From Megascapheus bottae (taxonomy: Eukaryota; Chordata; Mammalia; Rodentia; Geomyidae), in NCBI GenBank assembly GCA_024803745.1, contig JANJXV010000029.1, forward strand, positions 23,364,001 to 23,428,000: 64,000 nucleotides of DNA, read 5' to 3'. Below are positions 56,590 to 64,000 of this stretch, piece after piece. The notes under the pieces were generated by a model. It was given only the letters and a program-made list of their open reading frames with translations. It did not search any database and had not been told where the DNA came from. Each line of letters starts with the position of its first letter. Position 1 is the stretch's first letter. Position numbers and translations under genes: made by a program.

Positions 56590-57350
56590 ATAGCGATCCT
56601 CCTCTTACTTTTCATTTTATGTAAACTGACTAGCTATATTATGTAAAGTCACACAATATTTGCCCTTTTATGACTAGATTATTTTACCTAGCATAATGTC
56701 CTCACATTTTGCCTTTGTTGTTTCTTGTGTCTGAATTCCCTTCATTTATGAAGCTAAATAACATTTGACTATATGTACATAGCACATTCTGTGTGTGCAG
56801 CAGTCATTGGGGTACTTGGGTTGCTTATATACATTGGACTATTGTCAATAATACTACTATAAATGTGAGTGAGCGAGTAATTGTTCAAAACCTTCCTTCC
56901 CATCCTTTGGGATATATTTGTTCATGTTGCTGTGTGTTCCCATGTTCATCCATATTGTAATTTAGTTACTTATAACTGAAGCTTTAAGAAAATCAGCATC
57001 CCATGTTTCATAGAAACTACACCATTTGATATTCCCATCTGCAAACACAAGATGTTCAGCTTTCCCTGTCCTCAATGACATCTACTCTTCTCTATTGCTT
57101 TTATTGCTTTCTTTTTTCAGAAGAGCCATTTTAATGGGTGTGATGTGATCACCAGGGTTTTGACTGGCATTATCCTATACATATGGTGTTGAATACCTTT
57201 TCATATCTTCTATTTGGAGAAATGTAGAGTCAAGCCCTTTGAATACTTAGTCATTCAGTATATTTTTAATACTGTTTATCAATTATTTATAAATATCACT
57301 ACGTTGTCAGGTGCTTTTTCACTCATTGATGCTCTTTTAAGCAAAAAGTT
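56590..57350 (-). mobile_element. Ancient LINE-1 3' fragment
   Basis: Antisense text in the order of an old mammalian L1 ORF2 end and 3'UTR: acctagcataatgtcctcac, gaagctaaataacatttgac, ggggtacttgggttgcttat, tattgtcaataatactacta, gggtgtgatgtgatcaccag, gttgaataccttttcatatc. Much older than the Geo-era L1s. Confidence 0.75.
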
Positions 57351-57362
57351 TTTCTTTTTTCC

Positions 57363-57547
57363 TTTTTTTGCCAGTTTTGAGGCGTGAACTCAGAGCCTAG
57401 GCACTATCCTTGGGCTTTCTCAAGGCTAGAGCTCTACCCCTTTGAGCCACAGCACCACTTTCAGCTTTTTCTGTGTATGTGATACCAAGAAATTGAACCC
57501 AGGGCATGCTAGGCGAGCACTGTAGCAGAAGGCCATGCTCCTGGCCC
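57363..57547 (-). mobile_element. IDL-Geo SINE
   Basis: Antisense: ttgccagttttgaggcgtga, ctctacccctttgagccaca, linker tttttctgtgtatgtgatac, caagaaattgaacccagggc (15-base deletion in the ID-like half), ccatgctcctggccc. Confidence 0.88.
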
Positions 57548-57633
57548 AGAGTTTTAAATTTTATTACGTCCAAATTATGTTTCTCATTGAAACTTTATTT
57601 CTTAACTTTTCTTCATAAAATGCCTAACAATAG

Positions 57634-57766
57634 GGGCCAGGAGTTTGGAGTGGTGCTGCGGCTCAAGTGATAGAATGCTAGACTTGAGAATGCTAGAATG
57701 CTAGGACTGTGCCCAGGCTCTGAGTTCAAGGCCCAGGATTGTCAAAAAAAAAAAAAAAAAAAAAAC
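57634..57766 (+). mobile_element. IDL-Geo SINE lacking most of the ID-like half
   Basis: The first 17 bases (gggccaggagtttggag) join directly to the Geo half (tggtgctgcggctcaagtga). aatgctag is triplicated in the Geo half (57684-57703). Ends caggattgtc and a 22-base A tail. The A and B boxes of the left monomer are deleted. Confidence 0.87.
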
Positions 57767-57782
57767 GAGAATAGAGTAAGAC

Positions 57783-58008
57783 ACCAGTGGAAGTGGCTCA
57801 TGCCTATAATCTTAGATACTCAGGAGACTATGATCTAAAATTCATGGTTCCAAACCAGGTTGTTTGGAGTCTAATCACTAATCACTGCCCACTCTATAAA
57901 AGCCAGAAGTGGAATGGTGGCTCAAGTGGTAGAGCACTAACTGAGCAAAAGAAGCTCTGGGTCAGCAGCCAAAGTAAGTGCAAGCCCTAGGACTGGCAAA
58001 TACACACA
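57783..58008 (+). mobile_element. B1-Geo SINE
   Basis: ggaagtggctcatgcctata, gatactcaggagactatgat; linker region is altered; Geo half gtggctcaagtggtagagca, gtgcaagccctaggactggc. Inserted just downstream of the A tail of the SINE at 57634. Confidence 0.85.
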
Positions 58009-58009
58009 T

Positions 58010-60752
58010 AGACAAAAATCAATAACATTTAAAAACCACCAAAGGGTGACTTGAATTTCCTAAGAACTTACTGCCAAAATTATGGTAGATTTACATTTTT
58101 GCAATAGCAACATTTATTTCAACAAATAAATGTTCATGTACCCCTTTGTGGACATAAAGAAAAAAAAACTGATTGACCACATTCTTCATTTGAGAATCAA
58201 AGGGGGAAAAGCCAGTACAGTATGCTGTGTTTAGTGGGAAATAGAACTAAAAATAAAAGGTAGATAAATCTTTCCAAGTTGCAGCTGTGACAATCACAGG
58301 TGGAAACCAAGCAGTACAGAGTCAAGGCTTGTTCTGCCCACAGCTGCAGGGACCGCCTGCTGAACCCTGCCAGAAGCCATTCTTTTTTTATGCAAACAAA
58401 CATTTTCACAGTAAGATGAATAGCCCTATTATTGCCAGTGCATGGAGGATAAAGACAAAGTATTTGGGGGTGTAATCCATGGAGTGCTATCCAATATCTA
58501 GAATCCATAAGCTAGATTTACACTCATTAGCCTACAGAGCTATTAAAAATAGGGTAAAGTGATAATAATAAACAAAACACAAGTAGATAAATTGAAAATA
58601 AACATTACATTTACAGAGACAGAAATTCAAAGGTATTAAAGCTACATGATATTTGTGCTTTTCAAAGGGAGAAAAATAAGTAATAGAGATAAATGGTTGG
58701 TTAAATCACACAAGCTCTGCAGTTGCTAAAGTGACCTAAAAATGTAGGATTAGAATGAAGTGTGTTTCTTCTATCAAAACAGTCCCATTAAAAGCACCAG
58801 ATGTAATGAAGGATATTAGTGACCTAAAATCTCTATTATTGTTCAATTCTTGATTTCTCCTTCATTCTTTTAGTTGTTTGTTTGTTTGTTTGTTTGTTGT
58901 TGTTGTCTGACAGTATGTATGATTGCAATATCTTCCTTAAAGTTGACCCTTGTATTAATATTAAATATTCATTTGTCTAGTAATAGGTGTTATTCTTGGA
59001 TAAATTTTGGGTGACATTATGATCCTTTCAGGTGAGCTGTGGCTATTACATGAAGGTAGATTGTTTCTCCATTGTTTTTGTCTTAGTGAGATCTTTGAGT
59101 TTCTAGGAGCTTAGTGGGAGCTCTGAGTCTCTTGGGGACACACTATCATTGGATCTGACACTTTTTGTTTTGAGTTTGGCAATGTTTTGGACTGATGCTC
59201 CATTCTCTCATATTTTATTTAATTATTGATAGAGGTAGATTTATGTCAGCCATTTTTCATATACATGAATATAGCCCCAAGTAACACCACTTTGACTTCC
59301 ACTCTCATTAGCTAAAGGTTAGGAGCTTTTCCACTGATAAGTGCTTCTCAATTTGTCTCAAATTATTGAAAAATTCCTAGGGCTCTGTTAGGGATAATTT
59401 TCTACAGTTCCATTATTGCCTCTTAGAGATAGAACCTGACCAGTCTACTACACTAGAAATGCCCAAAAGAAAGTTTTGAGAATAAATGAGGACTAAAACA
59501 AAAACAGTCAGAACCAGGACAAATGGAGACTATAAATATACTTGATTAAAATTAGAAGTTAAAGTAGATAAAATACAAAGAAGTTCTACATTTGGAAAGT
59601 AATGGAACAGGTGGAATTCCAGGACAATAGAATATAATGATTAAAATACAATATTTAAATACTGTTTCTGACACATTGGATTGGAGAGGGGATAGTCTAA
59701 TACCCAGTTTACTTGTTATCAAAAAAAAAAAAAGGATAGTAATTGGCCGGGAGGATTTAATGCATATAAATTGCTTGCATGGGACCTAAAATGTTATCAA
59801 TTCTTCAACATGGTAGCCATGATTCTAATTCTTATTATGCTGCCTCTATCAGTATTTACAAAGTCATTTAGCAGTATCATTGAAATTGATTACAACTACC
59901 TTGGGCTCGTATAACAAACTCCAAGAAACAAAGGGACTTCTGTATCTTGCTAAATCCTCATACATATAACTTAAGTGAAATTCTTAATACAATTAGAGTG
60001 CATTCTATTTTTATCCTAGGAGTTCTAAATACAGACATTCTCTCATAATTGTCATCAGTAATAAGGAAAGTGATATTTGTAAGATAAGCTGTCAATTGTC
60101 TTTAAAATAGCTGTCAAATTGTCTTCCCCACATAATCTAGTCCAAAGGGATTTTAAAAATAACGTTTATTTCCTCTCCAATTTTCTTCATTCCTTCAGCA
60201 AACACTGATTATTTTCCCCAGTGTCCTGAATAGAGATTGAAATCAGTGTGGATTTTAGGTTCATTATTTGATTAGTACACCTGAATCATTAATGATATGA
60301 GCTCAACTCTTAAAATAGTTTGAATAAAGAGCTGCTGTCACAGATCACGCAAAGGGAGAGCAACAATGCATATGCATTAATACTAACTACAATTCCTGGC
60401 CTAAACTTTATTTCATGAGAAAAAAAATCAATATAAATTCTAAAATACACCATGATAGTTGTGTTTCTATTTATTTTATTCATTTATAATTTATACTTTC
60501 CATCTTTTCCAAATGGATATGAGACTGCTGTTAAATCTGGGAAAATCAAAGATAAAGGAAGGATAAGAAACACACCAAGAAGGGACTACCAAAAAGGGGA
60601 GAGAGAATTCTACCTAGAATCTGGGGGCAGAGAGTGGTCAAACCTTGCTGTCGCTTTTACTTTTCCTGGCAGCCTAAACAAAAAGTGCAACAAAGAACAA
60701 CACTCTTCCCAGGAACTCTACAGGTGAAGAAACTTTCTTTACATTATATTTT
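58010..60752. other. No gene or recognised repeat; short (GTTT)n
   Basis: The longest stretch (about 2.7 kb) with nothing assignable except a GTTT/GTT run at about 58875-58907. A minus-strand 103-codon and a plus-strand 91-codon frame show no domain. Confidence 0.4.
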
Positions 60753-60754
60753 TG

Positions 60755-61309
60755 TGTTACAGGATCCTCGAATGAGCCCACCAACATGGATTTAGGGCTT
60801 GATGAAATTTATTAAGGTGTTATAGAAGCTGACCAGCCAGAGACAGAATGTGGAGGGAGCTAAAACTGTGACCCCCAACAGGAGTGCAAGTTGGGCTTAT
60901 AAAAGTAAACACCACAAACAGGTTCCAGTTGTAGGGTTCCATTAACATGATGACATCAGCTCTTTTGAAAACAGGGAACTTGGGGTCTTTTACAATGGTA
61001 GTTACACATTACATGGCAAGGAGATGTTCAGGGGGCTTTTATGATGTTGAATACACAGCACTCCACAGAAGATCAGGGGCCATTCTTCCAAAAACAGGGT
61101 CTGGAGTTGAGTTAAAGAAAAAAAACTATGGTTTCCTGTTATAGCATTCCTTAGTTCCCAGTAGAGGGTCAAATTTCTGGCTCAGTTTCCCTATCTACTC
61201 TAGGGGCTTATTATTCTAAGAGACCTTCACATTCAGAGGAATTTTGTGACTTTTTACAAGGCATGGTATAGAACACAGTAAAGGAAGTATTCCTTAGCAA
61301 TTTGTAACA
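60755..61309 (-). mobile_element. LTR-like element, probably a solo LTR
   Basis: On the plus strand it starts tgttaca and ends tgtaaca, giving matching inverted ends. Read on the minus strand, a TATA-like box (cttttataagccc, about 60905-60893) is followed about 90 bases later by AATAAA (60813-60808), then a short U5 ending in CA. This is normal LTR order. No clear TSD, and no internal retroviral sequence on either side. Confidence 0.5.
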
Positions 61310-61392
61310 TAAGCAAATACATTCTTCACAATGCCACCTTCCCCACAATTACTCACTATTATCCCCAACGAATGCTTCAATATGATAAATCC

Positions 61393-61394
<2 letters not shown>

Positions 61395-61450
<56 letters not shown>

Positions 61451-61674
61451 CCTGGGGCATAAACTAATGTCCCTAAGTTGTTTTGCTAAAAGTTGGTGCT
61501 CTACCACTGCAGCCACATCTCTACTTACAGATGCTCTACTCACAGATTTGGGGTGGCTAATTGGAGATAAAAAGAGTCTCACAGATTTTCCTACCAGGAC
61601 TAGCTTCAAACTACAGTCCTCAGATTTCAGCCTCTTGAGTATCAAGGTGTGAAGCTATTACCACCTGGCTAAAC
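61395..61674 (-). mobile_element. B1-Geo SINE with (GT)n at its tail
   Basis: A (GT)n run (61395-61447) sits where the tail is expected. Antisense Geo part: ggggcataaactaatgtccc, tgctctaccactgcagccac. A short local duplication follows (gatgctctactcacag). Linker ggctaattggagataaaaag; B1 part cctcagatttcagcctcttg, attaccacctggct. Confidence 0.8.
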
Positions 61675-61679
61675 CAATG

Positions 61680-62930
61680 TCTTTTGTCTTTCTGCTGGTC
61701 TTATTATCCAGGTGGACTCATCTCACTCAACCTTTATAGATGCACCTTGCACCTATAATTTTCCTGTGGGGATTCTAGAGACCATTTTGTTCTCATGATT
61801 TCCTTTCCTGATCAGTCCTGTCCTGTTATACTGTGTATTTAATTCTTTTATCTTGTTTCTCCTGAGCTATTTGCTTGATTGTGACACATTACCACAGCTA
61901 ACAATTACAATCTACACATTCATTCGACGGCCCTATTTTTCCATCCACTTCTTCACATCAACTCCTGCCTGGCTGAACTCATCCTGTCTCATCTTGTATT
62001 TCCTCTCTGAAAATTTTACACTATTGCCTAAACTTTATAAACCCACACCTCCTGACTAGATTTTCATATCCTTGTCTTTGTATTCATGATCACTGCCTTA
62101 TTTCAAGCCCTTCTTTTCATGATTTTATTCATGTGTAAATCCTTCTTGCTCATCTGCAACTTTTTTTGAAGAGCTTATCTTCCTGCTTGATCTTTAGCCC
62201 CAAGACCAGGTGCTGACAGATGTTGTCATGATAATAGTTAATTAAATGCATATTTAATGAATGTACCAAGAGATAATCATGTTAGAAGGAAAGGAAAAGC
62301 AGAAAGTCCTCAGCCCACTTCATGCAATGTAAGAGGCTCCATTGAAAGGGGCATTATTATTTTATGAGTCATTAAGCAAGAGAAAGTTCATACTGATCAT
62401 TGTAAGATACCACTGATGTGAGAAAGTCTAGTGACAGAGATAGAGAAAAGTGAGCAAAAGTGAATGCATTTAACAATGGGTGAAAACTGACACATATTAT
62501 GTAAGTTAAATTATACCACTTTATAATGACATCAAAATACACAAACGAACTTGAAAACCTAAAAATAACTGAGGGAGAAAACCAACTCAAGAGAAACTTT
62601 TCCTCTTATCATGTATTATTAACCATGGTTTAGTTCAATTAGGGTCATATCCATGACTCAGCCTCTACACACAAAAGAGCTGTCAATTCTTTCACTCTCC
62701 TGGATTCTATCCTGACAGTACCACACCCAGAGAGAACACAATGAATCTACTTCAATTTTTGCTTCTTCCTGGATATGGCTTATATATTTTAAAAAACAGT
62801 GATAGTTATTAGTGAAAATAATCTCCTATTCTGAACGAGAAAATAGAATCGTTAATAGAAATTAATGATAATGACAATAATGTTGATAATGTTGATGATG
62901 ATTTAAGTGTTTTGAGAATAAAAACATTGA
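61680..62930. other. No gene or recognised repeat
   Basis: About 1.2 kb of AT-rich DNA; frames of 68-72 codons without recognisable features. Confidence 0.45.
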
Positions 62931-62936
62931 GATTGC

Positions 62937-63163
62937 TGGGCGCTGGTGGCTCACTCCTGTAATTATAGCTACTCAAGAGGCTGAGATCTGAGGATTATAG
63001 TTTAAAGCTAGCCTGAGCATGAAAGTCCCATGAGATTTTCATCTCCAATTAACCACTAGAAAACTGGAAGTGGCATTGTGGCTCAAGGAGAAGAGTGCTA
63101 GCCTTGTACTGAAGAGTTCAGCCCCCAGGCCAGAGTTCAAATTCCCATGACTGAAAAAAAAAT
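62937..63163 (+). mobile_element. B1-Geo SINE
   Basis: The best-kept 5' end of this family: tgctgggcgctggtggctca, ctactcaagaggctgagatc, taaagctagcctgagcatga; linker tccaattaaccactagaaaa; Geo half cattgtggctcaaggagaag, gccagagttcaaattcccat; A tail. Confidence 0.9.
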
Positions 63164-63445
63164 ACAGAACAAAACAAAATTAAACTAAAAAAACATTCGG
63201 ACACATTGAGACTTACAGATTTGCAAACTGAGAAATGAGAGAGTTGAGATGTGAAGCCCATGGGCTGAGACTGGAGCCCTATGATCAAATCTCCAAGTCA
63301 TGATGGAGTCAGAAACCTTCAGATGCTGTTAGGTGAAGAAAGAGTATTTGGACCTGGCTCCAAGAATTCCTCCAATAATTAGTCAACTTGTAGGACCCCT
63401 AAATCTGAGTTGTTTTATTTGTGGAAATTATTTTATATATACCAT

Positions 63446-63560
63446 TAGTTCTTTATTTTTAAATTTTCTTTAAGTAGTCATACAAAGGAGTTGCCATTCA
63501 TCCAAGCAGTTTATGAATATATAGCAACTTGAACAATGTCACCTCTTTTATAAGAATTTC
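63446..63560 (-). mobile_element. Possible LINE-1 3' fragment
   Basis: T-rich start, then ttaagtagtcatacaaagga, gttgccattcatccaagcag, caacttgaacaatgtcacct. Similar in order to 53838-53960. Confidence 0.45.
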
Positions 63561-63576
63561 CTTAGCAAGAATTCAT

Positions 63577-63577
63577 A

Positions 63578-63620
<43 letters not shown>
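63577..63620. repeat. (GT)n(AT)n microsatellite
   Basis: A short GT run (to about 63592) passes into about 14 AT units. Confidence 0.93.
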
Positions 63621-63623
<3 letters not shown>

Positions 63624-63624
63624 G

Positions 63625-64000
63625 AATGAACAAGTCTTAAAGGTGGCCAATATTATTTTCTTTTGACAGTGCTCTAACATAATTTAAAATTAAGACTTTT
63701 AAAGTAAGCCAGTACTGTGGCTACCATTTGTGACATTCCTCCAGTTCCTTTTGCTTTCGTTGTTGCTTAGTCTGCTGAAAGCCAGACTCAGACAGCAATC
63801 CTCTTGTCTAGGACCTCTCAAATAATTTGGAACACTAATATTCACTTCCACACCATGCCAGTTAATTGAGATTGTGTCATGTAAAATTTTTACTTGAATT
63901 AGTCTTAGACTATCATCTTCCTATAATTACTGTTCACTTGTAGATACTCAGTTCTTCCCACATTATCTGTGAAAAAAAAAAACACCTCATTTTCTTCTGT
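63625..64000. other. No gene; possible decayed SINE
   Basis: AT-rich DNA. The text at about 63710-63880 (gccagactcagacagcaatc, agttaattgagattgtgtca) vaguely resembles a very decayed antisense B1 unit, too weak to call. Confidence 0.3.

Overview
This window looks like ordinary, gene-poor, AT-rich nuclear DNA from a placental mammal. The most likely source is a rodent of the superfamily Geomyoidea (kangaroo rats, pocket mice, pocket gophers). The main evidence is about 16 copies of a dimeric SINE. Its left half is an ID-like, tRNA-derived monomer (A box, then a B box reading ggttcgattcc). Its right half ends in ctcaagtggtagagctctag...aggactggcaaaa. This matches the published IDL-Geo SINE, described as restricted to Geomyoidea. 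A single classical rodent ID/BC1-type element (35050-35134) and 7SL-derived B1 units agree with a rodent. The species assignment is an inference from these repeats.

No complete protein-coding gene, tRNA, rRNA, CRISPR array or bacterial-type system is supported. Almost every long open frame is LINE-1 ORF2 debris, L1 5'UTR or SINE sequence read through, or simple repeat. The one exception is a 723-nt open frame at 19330-20052. It encloses a 180-nt, phase-symmetric, exon-like segment (19692-19871) with good splice signals and a charged, helix-like translation. It is the only candidate host exon I can point to. If it is real, the rest of the window would be intron or intergenic DNA of an unrecognised gene.

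Layout. 0.6-5.4 kb: minus-strand L1 3' halves with B1-Geo SINEs. 6-12 kb: SINEs and old L1 pieces. 12-14.4 kb: a plus-strand L1 broken by four younger insertions. 14.5-19.2 kb: nested SINE/L1 insertions with readable target-site duplications (TSDs). 19.3-20.1 kb: the exon candidate. 21.0-24.0 kb: minus-strand L1, including a GC-rich 5'UTR joined directly to the end of ORF2. 24-34 kb: B1-Geo copies, microsatellites and an L1 fragment. 35-39.5 kb: the ID element and more SINEs. 40.26-43.71 kb: an L1 with an inverted 5' half, flanked by a perfect 15-bp TSD and lying inside an older tandem-B1 SINE. 44.6-45.0 kb: a B1-B1-B1-tRNA-like composite. 47.0-47.4 kb: a 138-bp AT-rich palindrome between polypyrimidine and TATG repeats. 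52-53 kb: very AT-rich DNA. 55.48-56.04 kb and 60.76-61.31 kb: two solo-LTR-like elements. 56-58 kb and 61-63.6 kb: more L1 and SINE pieces.

The features do not form a pathway. Together they record retrotransposition: L1 supplies the reverse transcriptase, and the SINEs and short L1 tails have the A-tails and TSDs expected of L1-mediated insertion. Boundaries of degenerate repeats are by eye, usually good to about 10-20 bases. TSD-defined boundaries are exact.
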